Assembly (NCBI RefSeq): GCF_902506505.1
Contig: NZ_LR733406.1
Location: 4,028,693-4,092,692 of the forward strand
Direction: 5' to 3'
DNA: 64,000 nucleotides
Source of the DNA: Pseudomonas sp. 8AS
GTDB taxonomy: Bacteria > Pseudomonadota > Gammaproteobacteria > Pseudomonadales > Pseudomonadaceae
Positions 1 to 9,201 of this stretch are shown here, in pieces. The translations under genes were made by a program, and so were the position numbers. The notes under the pieces are model-generated. The model had not been told where the DNA came from, ran no database searches, and was given only the letters and a program-made list of their open reading frames with translations. The number at the start of each line of letters is the position of its first letter. The stretch's first letter is position 1.

Positions 1-589
1 CATCCACGGCCTTGCGCTGCAGGGCGTCGAACAACTGCTGCTCGACCTCGCCGGACAGCTCGGCGGCACGCGCCAGGCCGCGGTAGATGCCGACATGACC
101 GAGGTCCATGTGCACATCCGGCACGCGGGCCAGCTCGAGCATGTCGAGCATCAGGCTGATGACTTCCACGTCGCTGGCCGGGCTGGCATCGCCATACAGC
201 TCGGCGCCCAGCTGGATCGGGCTGCGCGAGGTGGACAAGGCTCGCGGCTGCGCATGCAGCACGCTGCCGGCATAGCACAGGCGGCTCGGCCCTTCGCGGC
301 GCAGGGTGTGCGCATCGATGCGCGCCACCTGCGGCGTGATGTCGGCACGAAAGCCCATCAGCCGGCCGGATTGCGGATCGGTCACCTTGAAGGTGCGCAG
401 ATCCAGATCCTGGCCAGCTCCGGTGAGCAGGGATTCGAGGTATTCGATGTGCGGAGTCACGACGAACTCGTAACCCCAGCGCTGGAACAGGTCCAGCACC
501 TGGCGGCGTGCCGCCTCGATGCGCGCCGCTTCCGGCGGCAGTACTTCTTCGATGCCATCTGGCAGCAGCCAGCGGTCTACCGTTGCCAT
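1..589 (-). CDS. hisZ: ATP phosphoribosyltransferase regulatory subunit (partial)
   Basis: HisZ is a catalytically inactive paralogue of histidyl-tRNA synthetase that joins the short-form HisG to make active ATP phosphoribosyltransferase, the first step of histidine synthesis. The reading frame starts at an ATG on the minus strand and runs off the left window edge, so about 196 N-terminal residues are visible. It begins MATVDRWLLPDGIEEVLPPE and contains a class II synthetase-like segment, GFRADITPQVARIDAHT, at about residues 79-95. It is the last visible gene of a minus-strand run behind hflK, hflC and a DUF2065 gene, the order known in Pseudomonas, where purA follows. The missing C-terminal half cannot be assessed. 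Confidence 0.95.
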   Translation of the reverse strand, partial: MATVDRWLLPDGIEEVLPPEAARIEAARRQVLDLFQRWGYEFVVTPHIEYLESLLTGAGQDLDLRTFKVTDPQSGRLMGFRADITPQVARIDAHTLRREGPSRLCYAGSVLHAQPRALSTSRSPIQLGAELYGDASPASDVEVISLMLDMLELARVPDVHMDLGHVGIYRGLARAAELSGEVEQQLFDALQRKAVD

Positions 590-623
590 TTCGCCATTCC
601 CCTCTCGGTCCGGGCGGCAGCCT

Positions 624-809
624 TCAGTGAAGCAAATACAGGAGGGCGGTTCCCAGCAGCATGCTGGCAAGCCCCATCAGGCGCAGCCGACCATCAGACA
701 GCTGCGTCAACTGCGTAAGCGCCGTGCGCCAACGCCGCGGATAGAGGAAGGGCAAGACGCCTTCCAGCACCAACATCAGGCACAACGCGATGCCGAATTC
801 CTGCCACAT
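624..809 (-). CDS. DUF2065 family small membrane protein
   Basis: A 61-residue protein with two predicted membrane segments (about residues 4-22 and 42-59) separated by a basic loop, PRRWR. Its N-terminus MWQEFGIALCLMLVLEG is typical of the DUF2065 (YjeT-like) family found next to hflC in many gammaproteobacteria. The frame is open 16 codons further upstream, but that extension would cross the intrinsic terminator behind hflC, so the internal ATG is preferred. The function is unknown. The position between hflC and hisZ is conserved in Pseudomonas, but the terminator suggests it is not simply the tail of the hflKC operon. Confidence 0.85.
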   Translation of the reverse strand: MWQEFGIALCLMLVLEGVLPFLYPRRWRTALTQLTQLSDGRLRLMGLASMLLGTALLYLLH

Positions 810-824
810 GATTCCCGCAGACGC

Positions 825-850
825 AAAAAAGCCGGGCTTTTTACCCGGCT
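825..850 (-). terminator. Intrinsic terminator after hflC
   Basis: On the minus strand a 7-bp stem AGCCGGG/CCCGGCT with a 7-nt loop is followed directly by a run of six T. It lies about 70 bases beyond the hflC stop and just upstream of the DUF2065 start, so it probably ends the hfq-hflX-hflKC transcript. Confidence 0.85.
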
Positions 851-920
851 GGCTCATGATAACACGTTTTCCGAAACGGTCACCCCGGCAGGCCGAATGG
901 CCGCGCCGGGGATACGCCGG

Positions 921-1790
921 TCAGGGTTTGGAGCGCTCCATGTAACGGAAGAACTCGCTATCCGGATCCAGCACCAGCACGTCGTTCTTGCTGGAGAAGC
1001 TGTCGCGGTAGGCACCCAGGCTACGGTAGAACGCATAGAACTCCTGGTCCTGGCCGTAGGCCGCGGCATAGATGGAGGCCGCCTTGGCGTCGCCATCACC
1101 GCGCACTTCCTCGGACTCGCGATAGGCCTCGGCCAGCAGCACGCGCTTCTGCCGGTCGGCATCGGCACGGATGCCCTCAGCCAGCTCCTTGCCCTTGGCG
1201 CGATGCTCGCGGGCCTCGCGCTCACGCTCGGAAGCCATGCGATCGAACACGCTGCGGTACACCTCTTTCGGCAGGTCGATGGCCTTGACGCGCACGTCGA
1301 CCACCTCGATGCCCAACTCCTTCTGCGCCATGCCGTTGAGCGACTTGGTGATGGCGGCCATCAGCGCATCGCGCTCACCGGAAACCACCTCATGCAGGGA
1401 ACGGGTACCGAACTGGTTGGACAGTGCGGAGACCAGACGCTGCGACAGTCGATCGTCGGCGATCTGCTTCATGCCGGAAGTCGCGGTATAGAAACGCTCG
1501 GCATCCGCCACACGCCACTTGGCGTAGGCATCGACCATGACCGCTTTCTTTTCCAGGGTCAGCACACGCTGGATCGGCGACTCCAGGGTCAGCAGGCGGC
1601 CATCGAACTTGCGCACCTGGTTGACCATCGGAATCTTCACGTGCAAACCGGGCTGCACATCGGCCACCTGGATCTTACCGAACTGCAGGAGCACGGCCTT
1701 TTCCGTCTGGGTGACGATGTAGAAGCTGTTCCAGGCAACGACCGCCAGGACCACGCCCGCGATCAGGGCAAACAGTGATTTATTGCTCAT
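921..1790 (-). CDS. hflC: HflC, SPFH-family modulator of FtsH protease
   Basis: HflC pairs with HflK to form a large periplasmic-side cage around the FtsH AAA protease and modulates its degradation of membrane proteins. The 289-residue product has one N-terminal membrane anchor (about residues 6-26) followed by an SPFH/band 7 domain (QTEKAVLLQFGKIQ) and a long charged helical region rich in Arg, Glu and Lys. Length matches the family. Its ATG overlaps the hflK stop by one base (TGATG), so the two are translationally coupled. It is the last gene before a strong terminator. Confidence 0.97.
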   Translation of the reverse strand: MSNKSLFALIAGVVLAVVAWNSFYIVTQTEKAVLLQFGKIQVADVQPGLHVKIPMVNQVRKFDGRLLTLESPIQRVLTLEKKAVMVDAYAKWRVADAERFYTATSGMKQIADDRLSQRLVSALSNQFGTRSLHEVVSGERDALMAAITKSLNGMAQKELGIEVVDVRVKAIDLPKEVYRSVFDRMASEREREAREHRAKGKELAEGIRADADRQKRVLLAEAYRESEEVRGDGDAKAASIYAAAYGQDQEFYAFYRSLGAYRDSFSSKNDVLVLDPDSEFFRYMERSKP

Positions 1791-2932
1791 CAGCGGCTCT
1801 CCCGCGTACGCAGATCGCGACGCTCCAGATCATTGATGATCCGCGTGGTCGTTTCACTGCTGGCCGGCTGCGCGGCATTGACAGCGCCCGTCGCACCGCG
1901 GCTGTCGATCATCTTGTCCAGCGGCAGGTACAGCAGGTTGCTCTGCCCGTCCTTACCGGTCACCAGCACCTTGCTGGTATTGCGGTAGACCTCCTGCATG
2001 GTGTCCAGGTACAGGCGCTGGCGAGTGATTTCCGGGGCCTTGCGGTATTCCGCGACCAGCTTGGTGAAGCGATCCGCCTCACCCTGGGCACGCGACACCA
2101 CTTCGTCACGGTAACCGTTGGCATCCTCGATGATGCGCTGGGACTGACCGCGCGCCTCCGGCACCACACCGTTGGCGTAGGTTTCCGCCTGGTTCTTCTC
2201 GCGCTGCTCGTCTTCACGGGCGCGGATCACGTCGTCGAAGGCATCCTTGACCTCGGCCGGCGCCGTGGCACGCTGAATGTTGACCTGGGTGACGGCGATG
2301 CCGGTGCCGTAGGTATCGAGGAAGGTCTGCAGACGCTTGCTCACATCCTGCGACATCTGCTCGCGACCGAGGGTGATCACCTCATCCATCGAGGTGGAGC
2401 CGGCGACGTGGCGCAGGGCACTCTCGGTGGCATGCTGCAGGCTGATCTCCGGCTGGTCGACGTTCAGCACGAAGTCTTCCAGGTTGCTGATCTTGTACTG
2501 CACGGTCAGCGGCACTTCGACGATGTTCTCGTCTTCGGTGAGCATCTGCCCCTGCACGGAGAACGTCCGCTCGCGGGTCACGTTTTCCTGGAATTTCTTG
2601 TCGATCGGCGGGAAGTAGATGTTCAGACCCTGGCCGACCGTCTCATGGTACTTGCCGAGACGCAGGATGACGGCCTGCTCCTGGGCATCGACGATATAGA
2701 TCGCGTTCCACAGCCAAACCGCAAACAGCAGCGCCGCGCCGATGCCCAGCAGGCCGAAGCCGCCGCCCTCGCCGCCACTGCGTTTCTTACCGCCGCCGAA
2801 GATCCCGTTCAGGCTCTCCTGCAGCTTGCGGAAGGCCTCGTCGAGATCCGGCGGGCCCTGGCGTCCACCGCCCTTGCGGCCGCCCCAGGGATCCTGATTG
2901 TTCGAATTGCCACCCGGCTCATTCCAAGCCAT
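1790..2932 (-). CDS. hflK: HflK, SPFH-family modulator of FtsH protease
   Basis: Partner of HflC in the FtsH-regulating membrane complex. The 380-residue product begins MAWNEPGGNSNNQDPWGG, has a Gly-rich cytoplasmic N-terminus, one membrane segment (about residues 60-81) and then the SPFH domain (AQEQAVILRLGKY) with a long helical C-terminus. A start four codons upstream is open, but the chosen ATG has GGAG seven bases before it and gives the N-terminus typical of Pseudomonas HflK. It follows hflX and overlaps hflC by one base. Confidence 0.96.
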   Translation of the reverse strand: MAWNEPGGNSNNQDPWGGRKGGGRQGPPDLDEAFRKLQESLNGIFGGGKKRSGGEGGGFGLLGIGAALLFAVWLWNAIYIVDAQEQAVILRLGKYHETVGQGLNIYFPPIDKKFQENVTRERTFSVQGQMLTEDENIVEVPLTVQYKISNLEDFVLNVDQPEISLQHATESALRHVAGSTSMDEVITLGREQMSQDVSKRLQTFLDTYGTGIAVTQVNIQRATAPAEVKDAFDDVIRAREDEQREKNQAETYANGVVPEARGQSQRIIEDANGYRDEVVSRAQGEADRFTKLVAEYRKAPEITRQRLYLDTMQEVYRNTSKVLVTGKDGQSNLLYLPLDKMIDSRGATGAVNAAQPASSETTTRIINDLERRDLRTRESR

Positions 2933-3028
2933 AGCGCTCTCCATCTGATAAAGCGAAGACGCGCCCGCGGCGCGCCGCCCAATGCTACAGAATGCCCGCC
3001 TGCCGCCGCAAAAACGATGGCACAGGCT

Positions 3029-4330
3029 TTATTGCAAAGTGTGTTGCGCGAGGAACTCCTGCGGCTCCCAGCCGGCACGACTGACCAGGCGATTCAGCTC
3101 GACCCGCGGCAGGCGGATGGCCAGCAGAATATCGCCGTTTTCGTCATGGGCTTCGCTCTGTACCGCATTCAAGGCGAAGAATTGCGCGCGCAGCCGCCCC
3201 AGACGCTGCGACAGGCGCAAGGTACCGACGAACAGGTCCTCGCCGAGTAACTCGGCAATCGCCTGGCGCAGCAAATCCAGGCCGGCACCATCACGCGCCG
3301 ACAGCCAGACGCGCACCGGCTTGCCGTCGCCGTCGCGCTGGATCTGCGGCTCGACGTGCTCCAGCAGGTCGATCTTGTTGTACACCTCGAGCATCGGCAG
3401 CTCGTTGGCACCGATCTCGCCGAGCACGGCCATGACCTGCTCGATCTGCTGATCGCGCTCCGGCTCGTAGGCATCGATCACGTGCAGCAGCAGGTCGGAA
3501 TTGCTCGACTCTTCCAGCGTGGCGCGAAACGCCTCCACCAGTTTGTGCGGCAGGTGGCGAATGAAGCCCACGGTGTCAGCCAGCACCACCGGCCCCAGGT
3601 CGTCCAGTTCGAGACGACGCAGGGTCGGATCGAGGGTGGCGAACAGCTGGTCGGCGGCATACACCTCGGAGGTGGTCAGCGCATTGAACAGGGTGGACTT
3701 GCCGGCGTTGGTATAGCCGACCAGGGAGACCGAGGGAATATCCGCGCGCTTGCGCCCGCGCCGCGCCTGCTCGCGCTGGCTGCGCACCTTCTCCAGGCGC
3801 TGCTTGATCTGGCGAATGCGCACCCGCAGCAGGCGCCGGTCGGTTTCCAGCTGGGTTTCCCCCGGACCGCGCAGACCGATGCCGCCCTTCTGTCGCTCGA
3901 GGTGAGTCCAGCCGCGCACCAGGCGCGTGCTCATGTGGTCGAGCTGAGCCAGTTCGACCTGCAACTTGCCTTCATGGGTGCGCGCGCGCTGGGCGAAGAT
4001 ATCGAGGATCAGGCCGGTACGATCGAGAACCCGGCATTCGAAGGCACGCTCGAGGTTACGTTCCTGGCTGGGGGTCAGGGTGTGGTTGAAGATGACCAGA
4101 TCGGCCTCTTCGGCCCTGACCAGGTCGCGCAACTCCTCGACCTTGCCGCTGCCGACCAGAAATTTGGCGGTCGGCTGATGGCGCGGCACGCTGACGAAGG
4201 CCACCACGTCCGCGCCGGCAGAAAGCGCCAGCTCGCGAAATTCCTGCGGATCTTCGCGCGCCTCGGGATTCTGGCCATCCAGGTGAACGAGAACGGCCCG
4301 TTCACCACCACCGTGGCGCTCAAAAAACAA
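3029..4330 (-). CDS. hflX: HflX, ribosome-associated GTPase
   Basis: HflX is a GTPase of the Obg-HflX superfamily that binds the 50S subunit and splits stalled or stress-damaged ribosomes. The 433-residue product has the N-terminal HflX domain, a Gly-rich hinge (GGIGLRGPGETQLETDRR, about 149-166), and a G domain with G1 GYTNAGKST (205-213), G3 DTVGF (252-256) and G4 NKID (318-321). Length fits the family. It starts 12 bases after the hfq stop, so the two are probably cotranscribed. Confidence 0.97.
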   Translation of the reverse strand: MFFERHGGGERAVLVHLDGQNPEAREDPQEFRELALSAGADVVAFVSVPRHQPTAKFLVGSGKVEELRDLVRAEEADLVIFNHTLTPSQERNLERAFECRVLDRTGLILDIFAQRARTHEGKLQVELAQLDHMSTRLVRGWTHLERQKGGIGLRGPGETQLETDRRLLRVRIRQIKQRLEKVRSQREQARRGRKRADIPSVSLVGYTNAGKSTLFNALTTSEVYAADQLFATLDPTLRRLELDDLGPVVLADTVGFIRHLPHKLVEAFRATLEESSNSDLLLHVIDAYEPERDQQIEQVMAVLGEIGANELPMLEVYNKIDLLEHVEPQIQRDGDGKPVRVWLSARDGAGLDLLRQAIAELLGEDLFVGTLRLSQRLGRLRAQFFALNAVQSEAHDENGDILLAIRLPRVELNRLVSRAGWEPQEFLAQHTLQ

Positions 4331-4342
4331 GGTGGACTCCCG

Positions 4343-4597
4343 TCAAGCGTTGCCCGGCTCGACTTGCTCGCCTTCGGTCGCACTCGGCAGGCGCACCGGA
4401 CGGCTCGGCACCACGGTGGAAATGGCGTGCTTGTAGACCATCTGGCTGACGGTGTTCTTCAGCAGAATGACGAATTGGTCGAAGGATTCGATCTGGCCCT
4501 GCAGCTTGATGCCATTCACCAGATAGATGGAAACCGGTACGCGTTCCTTACGCAAGGTATTCAGGTAAGGGTCTTGTAGCGAATGCCCTTTTGACAT
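4343..4597 (-). CDS. hfq: RNA chaperone Hfq
   Basis: Hfq is a hexameric Sm-like protein that anneals small RNAs to mRNAs and mediates Crc-dependent translational repression in Pseudomonas. The 84-residue product begins MSKGHSLQDPYLNTLRKERV and carries Sm1 (YLVNGIKLQGQIESFDQFVI) and Sm2 (YKHAISTVVPSRPV), with the short C-tail usual for pseudomonads. An AGGAG lies nine bases before the chosen ATG, so an in-frame extension of 22 codons upstream is rejected. It lies between miaA and hflX, the conserved order. Confidence 0.98.
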   Translation of the reverse strand: MSKGHSLQDPYLNTLRKERVPVSIYLVNGIKLQGQIESFDQFVILLKNTVSQMVYKHAISTVVPSRPVRLPSATEGEQVEPGNA

Positions 4598-4694
4598 ATG
4601 CCGCACTCCTGTAGGGGTCAAAATGTAGTAAAGCAAAAATGGCTTATGCCGTATCGCGCTCAATAAGCAAGGATAGACGGCCGCCGAAAAGGTC

Positions 4695-5669
4695 TCACGT
4701 CAATATGGAGACCGCTTTCAGGTATTTCAAGGCACAAAAAAGATTGTCATCGGCCAGACTGTCCAGCCAATGCAGATCTGCCCAACCGCGCAACCAAGTG
4801 AACTGCCGCTTGGCCAGTTGGCGTGTGGCGATGATCCCCCGCTCCGTCATCTCCTCACGGCTCAGCTTGCCGTCCAGGTAATCCCACACCTGGCGGTAAC
4901 CGACCGCGCGAATCGACGGCAAGCCCGCGTGCAAATCGCCCCGCAAGCGCAATGCTTCGACCTCTTCGATGAAGCCGTGTTCCAGCATTTGCCGGAAACG
5001 CAGCGCTATCCGCTCGTGCAACACGTGCCGTTGCACCGGCGCAATGGCCAGCTGCGCCACAGTATAAGGCAAACACGCCATACCCGGGGCGCCTAAACCG
5101 CGATTTTCCGCGGCCTGACGCTGCCTGTGCGCAGTCACGCTCAGGCCGCTGACGCGATGGACTTCCAGTGCCCGGATCAGGCGCTGCGGGTCATTGGGAT
5201 GGATGCGCGCCGCCGACTCCGGGTCGACCTCGGCCAGCTCGCGGTGCAGGGCCGACCAGCCGAGCAGCGCGGCGCGCGCCTCCAGCTCGGCGCGCACCAC
5301 CGGATCGGCGCCAGGCATGTCGGCCAGGCCCTCCAGCAGCGCCTTGAAATACAGCATGGTACCGCCCACCAGCAGCGGAATCCGGCCGCGCGCAGTGATC
5401 TCGGCCATCGCCGCCAGGGCATCGGCGCGGAATTCGGCGGCGGAATAGCTCTCGACCGGGTCGCGGATATCGATCAGGCGGTGCGGGTAGCGCGCCAGGG
5501 TCGCCCGGTCCGGCTTGGCCGTGCCGATGTCCATGCCTCGGTAGATCAGCGCCGAATCCACGCTGATCAACTCGCAGGGCAAGGCATCGGCCAGGGCCAG
5601 GGCCAGATCGGTCTTGCCGGCGGCGGTCGGGCCCATGAGGAAAATCGCGGGAGGTAAACGCTCAGTCAT
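4695..5669 (-). CDS. miaA: tRNA dimethylallyltransferase MiaA
   Basis: MiaA transfers a dimethylallyl group to N6 of A37 in tRNAs that read UNN codons, the first step to ms2i6A. The 324-residue product has a P-loop GPTAAGKT at residues 13-20, a DSALIYRGMDIGTAKP substrate segment at about 38-53 and the usual swivel domain. Length matches the family. It is downstream of mutL with a gap of about 145 bases and upstream of hfq, as in E. coli. Some rpoS and hfq expression in enterobacteria is linked to this locus; no regulatory site is proven here. Confidence 0.97.
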   Translation of the reverse strand: MTERLPPAIFLMGPTAAGKTDLALALADALPCELISVDSALIYRGMDIGTAKPDRATLARYPHRLIDIRDPVESYSAAEFRADALAAMAEITARGRIPLLVGGTMLYFKALLEGLADMPGADPVVRAELEARAALLGWSALHRELAEVDPESAARIHPNDPQRLIRALEVHRVSGLSVTAHRQRQAAENRGLGAPGMACLPYTVAQLAIAPVQRHVLHERIALRFRQMLEHGFIEEVEALRLRGDLHAGLPSIRAVGYRQVWDYLDGKLSREEMTERGIIATRQLAKRQFTWLRGWADLHWLDSLADDNLFCALKYLKAVSILT

Positions 5670-5814
5670 GGTTTCAAATCGCTCTCTAAGCGTCGCGAGT
5701 GCAGCTCAGGCAAGGCAAAAATCGGTGAGGAGGCGCAGTTTACCGATTGTAAATGAGCATTCCGAACCGATTTTTAACGCCGCATGAGCAAACGCAGCAG
5801 CTTAGGGAGTGATT

Positions 5815-7692
5815 TCAGCGACCACGAAGAAAGAGCTTGTCCAGATCGTCCATGCCCAACTGGGTCCAGGTCGGACGCCCATGGTTGCACTGGCCGCTGC
5901 GCTCGGTGTGCTCCATGTCGCGCAGCAGACCGTTCATCTCGGGCAGGGTCAGGCGCCGGTTGGCCCGTATCGCACCGTGGCAGGCCATGGTCGCCAGCAG
6001 CTCGTTGAGATGGGCCTGGATGCGGTCGCTGGTACCGTATTCGAGCAGATCGGCGAGCACGTCGCGCACCAGCTGGGTGGCCTCGGCCTGTTTGAGCAGA
6101 GCGGGGATCTGGCGGATCGCCAGGCTTTCCTCGCCCAGGCGCTGCAGCTCGAAGCCCAGGCGCTGGAACCACTCGGCATGCTCCTCGGCGCAATCGGCCT
6201 CGCGCTGGCTCAGGGCGATGGACTCCGGCACCAGCAAGGGCTGGCCGCGCAGCCCCTCGCTGGCCATGGCGGTTTTCAGCCGTTCGTAGGTGATCCGCTC
6301 GTGGGCCGCGTGCATGTCCACCAGGACCATGCCCTGGGCATTCTCGGCGAGGATGTACACGCCCTTGAGCTGGGCCAGGGCATAGCCCAGCGGCGGAATG
6401 TCGCCCTGGGCCTGCGGCAGGCCGGCAGGCGCAGCCTCGGGCAGCGGCGCGAAATACTCCCGATAAGCACCCTGCGCCTCGGCGGCCGGCAGCGGCGCCT
6501 CGGGGCGCGGCGCCTGGTAGCCGGCACCGGGTGAACGCCACATCGACACCGGCGCCGCCGGCTGCTCCAGCATATTGGCCGCCAGGCCCATCTCGCCCTG
6601 CGGACCGAACTCGCCGGCCGCCTGGCCGGTAGGGCGCACCATCTGGCTCACCGCCGCAGGCGCCGCCAGCTGGTCTTCCGGGCGCACCTCGCCCAAGGCG
6701 CGGTGCAGGGTGCCGTAGAGGAAGTCATGCACCATGCGACTGTCGCGAAAGCGCACTTCATGCTTGGTCGGATGCACGTTGACGTCGACCACCGTCGGGT
6801 CGATCTCGAGGAACAGCACGAAGGTCGGATGGCGGCCATTGAACAGCACGTCGCGGTAGGCCTGGCGCACCGCGTGGGCGACCAGCTTGTCGCGCACCAT
6901 GCGCCCGTTGACGTAGAAATACTGCAGGTCGGCCTGGCTGCGCGAGAACGTCGGCAAGCCGACCCAGCCCCACAAGCGCAGGCCGCTGCGCTCGATCTCG
7001 ATCGGCAGCGCCTGCTCGAGGAACGCCGGGCCACAGACGCTCGCCACGCGCCGCGCGCGACTGATCGCGTCCGGCGCCTCGTGCAGGGCGAACACCGTCT
7101 TGCCGTTGTGGCGCAGGTGGAAGGCCACGTCGAAACGGGCCAGGGCCAGGCGCTTGATGACTTCCTGCAGGTGATCGAATTCGGTCTTCTCGGCGCGCAG
7201 GAACTTGCGCCGCGCCGGGGTGTTGAAAAACAGGTCGCGCACTTCCACGGAAGTGCCGACCGGGTGCGCCGCCGGCTGCACCCGCGCCTCCATGTCGCGC
7301 CCCTCGGTTTCCACCTGCCAGGCCTGCTCGGCATCCGGGGTGCGCGAGGTCATGGTCAGGCGCGCCACCGAGCTGATCGAAGCCAGCGCCTCGCCACGGA
7401 AGCCCAGACTGATAACGCTCTCCAGGTCTTCCAGTTCGCGGATCTTGCTGGTGGCATGGCGGGCCAGGGCCAGCGGCAGGTCATCGGCGGGAATGCCGCC
7501 GCCGTCGTCGCGCACCCGCAGCAGCTTGATGCCGCCCTGCTCCACCTCGACGTCGATGCGTTTGGCACCGGCGTCCAGGCTGTTCTCCAGCAGTTCCTTG
7601 ATCACCGACGCCGGGCGCTCGACCACCTCGCCGGCGGCAATCTGGTTGGCCAGCCGCGGACTGAGCAGCTGGATGCGCGCGCCGCCGCTCAC
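5815..7692 (-). CDS. mutL: DNA mismatch repair protein MutL
   Basis: MutL couples mismatch recognition by MutS to strand incision. The 625-residue product has the GHKL ATPase motifs ENSLDAG (36-42), DDGGGI (62-67) and GFRGEAL (97-103), then a linker of variable sequence (about 340-430) and a C-terminal dimerisation domain. The C-domain carries DMHAAHERITYE at 459-470, matching the DQHA(X)2E(X)4E endonuclease motif, as expected in bacteria lacking MutH such as Pseudomonas. The start codon is GTG and overlaps the amiB stop in GTGA, indicating coupling. Confidence 0.97.
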   Translation of the reverse strand: MSGGARIQLLSPRLANQIAAGEVVERPASVIKELLENSLDAGAKRIDVEVEQGGIKLLRVRDDGGGIPADDLPLALARHATSKIRELEDLESVISLGFRGEALASISSVARLTMTSRTPDAEQAWQVETEGRDMEARVQPAAHPVGTSVEVRDLFFNTPARRKFLRAEKTEFDHLQEVIKRLALARFDVAFHLRHNGKTVFALHEAPDAISRARRVASVCGPAFLEQALPIEIERSGLRLWGWVGLPTFSRSQADLQYFYVNGRMVRDKLVAHAVRQAYRDVLFNGRHPTFVLFLEIDPTVVDVNVHPTKHEVRFRDSRMVHDFLYGTLHRALGEVRPEDQLAAPAAVSQMVRPTGQAAGEFGPQGEMGLAANMLEQPAAPVSMWRSPGAGYQAPRPEAPLPAAEAQGAYREYFAPLPEAAPAGLPQAQGDIPPLGYALAQLKGVYILAENAQGMVLVDMHAAHERITYERLKTAMASEGLRGQPLLVPESIALSQREADCAEEHAEWFQRLGFELQRLGEESLAIRQIPALLKQAEATQLVRDVLADLLEYGTSDRIQAHLNELLATMACHGAIRANRRLTLPEMNGLLRDMEHTERSGQCNHGRPTWTQLGMDDLDKLFLRGR

Positions 7693-9173
7693 GGCTGGGC
7701 CGCCAGCGCGGTAGCCGGGATACGCAGGGTCTGGCCGACCTTGATCACGTCCGAACGCAGCGAGTTGGCGCTGCGCAGCGCGGCCAGGCCGACCTGGTAG
7801 CGCTGGGCGATCAGCGCCAGGCTTTCGCCGGACGTCACCACGTGCTCGCGCGGCCCAGGGGCGATCTTTCCGGTGTCACGCAGCCAGGCGATGTAGGTGC
7901 CGGGCGGTGGATTCTGCTGGAAGAACTGCTTGACCCCGGTGGTGATCGAGCGCGCCAGGGCCTGCTGATGGCCGTGACTGGACAGCTTGCGCGCCTCGTT
8001 GGGGTTGGAGATGAAGCCGGTTTCGACCAGGATCGACGGAATGTCCGGGGATTTGAGCACCATGAAGCCGGCCTGCTCGACCCGGCGCTTGTGCAGCGGG
8101 GTGATGCTGCCCATGTGGCTGAGCACCTTCTGCCCGACGTTGAGGCTGGAGGACAGCGAGGCAGTCATCGACAGGTCGAGCAGCACCCCGGCGAGCATGC
8201 GGTCCTTGTCGTCCAGGCTGACGTTGCCGGCGCCACCGATCAGGTCCGACTGGTTTTCGCTGTCGGCCAGCCAGCGCGCGGTTTCCGAGGTGGCGCCGCG
8301 ATCCGACAGGGCGAACACCGAGGCACCGAAGGCCGAGGCCCGCGGCGCGGCATCGGCATGGATGGAGACGAACAGGTCGGCGCCCTTCTTGCGCGCAATC
8401 TCGGTGCGCTTGCGCAGCGGAATGAAGTAGTCGCCGGTGCGCACCAGCTCGCCGCGGAAGCCCTTCTCGGCATTGATCTGGCGCTGCAGCTCCTTGGCGA
8501 TGGCCAGGGTCACGTTCTTCTCGAACACGCTCTTGTTCGGCCCGAGCGCTCCCGGGTCTTCGCCGCCATGGCCGGCGTCGATGGCCACCACGATCTCGCG
8601 CTTGCCGCTGGGCATCGGCGGCAGCTTGGCCGGCGCCGTGCTGGGCACCTCGGCAACCGGCACCTGCGGCGGCGGGCTGGCGCTGCCTGCGCTATTTTGC
8701 GGCGGTGGTGTAGTGACAGTGTTGCCACTGGGCGGCACGGCCGGTGCAACCGCGGCCGAGCCAGCCGGCGCCGATTCCTGATCGAACAGGTCGACGACCA
8801 GGCGATGGCCGTACTGCTGATTGGGCGCCAGGCTGAAGCTCTTCGGCGACACCGTCGCCGACAGGTCGAGCACCAGGCGCAGGTCGGTCGGCGAACGCTG
8901 GGCCGAGCGCACCGCGGTGATCGGCGTGTTGCCCAGCGACAGCTGATCCAGACGGCCGACCATCTGCGCGCCGTTGATATCGATGACGATGCGGTTCGGT
9001 GCCGCCAGGGTGAACACGCTGTGCTGCACCGGACCGGACAGGTCGAAGACCAGGCGGGTGTTATCCGGCGCGCGCCACAGGCGCACGCTGCGCACTTCCG
9101 TCGCGGCCAGCACGTCGGCGGCCAGCGCCGCCAAGACTATCCCTACCCCGCTGAACAGCGCACGAATGCGCAT
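7689..9173 (-). CDS. amiB: N-acetylmuramoyl-L-alanine amidase with AMIN and LysM domains
   Basis: A periplasmic zinc amidase that cleaves septal peptidoglycan during daughter-cell separation. The 494-residue product starts MRIRALFSGV with a signal peptide ending near residue 24. An AMIN septal-targeting domain follows (about 27-130), then a Pro/Ala-rich linker, an Amidase_3 domain with AIDAGHGGEDPGA at about 198 and the downstream SIHADAA and ILVETGF motifs, and a C-terminal LysM repeat (GESLALIAQRYQV). The ATG has GGGGAAGG upstream; an ATG four codons earlier lacks a ribosome site. The stop overlaps mutL. Confidence 0.95.
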   Translation of the reverse strand: MRIRALFSGVGIVLAALAADVLAATEVRSVRLWRAPDNTRLVFDLSGPVQHSVFTLAAPNRIVIDINGAQMVGRLDQLSLGNTPITAVRSAQRSPTDLRLVLDLSATVSPKSFSLAPNQQYGHRLVVDLFDQESAPAGSAAVAPAVPPSGNTVTTPPPQNSAGSASPPPQVPVAEVPSTAPAKLPPMPSGKREIVVAIDAGHGGEDPGALGPNKSVFEKNVTLAIAKELQRQINAEKGFRGELVRTGDYFIPLRKRTEIARKKGADLFVSIHADAAPRASAFGASVFALSDRGATSETARWLADSENQSDLIGGAGNVSLDDKDRMLAGVLLDLSMTASLSSSLNVGQKVLSHMGSITPLHKRRVEQAGFMVLKSPDIPSILVETGFISNPNEARKLSSHGHQQALARSITTGVKQFFQQNPPPGTYIAWLRDTGKIAPGPREHVVTSGESLALIAQRYQVGLAALRSANSLRSDVIKVGQTLRIPATALAAQP

Positions 9174-9201
9174 AGCCTTCCCCATTTTTATATACAGACT
9201 C

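Noticed and set aside
4598..4694. Sigma-54 promoter in the miaA-hfq gap (GGCAT and TTGC words on the minus strand)
   Set aside because: The spacing between the GG and GC elements is 14 bases rather than 10, so it does not fit the consensus.
5670..5814. Promoter for miaA-hfq with TACAAT as -10 on the minus strand
   Set aside because: No acceptable -35 hexamer at 16-18 bp; not strong enough to list.
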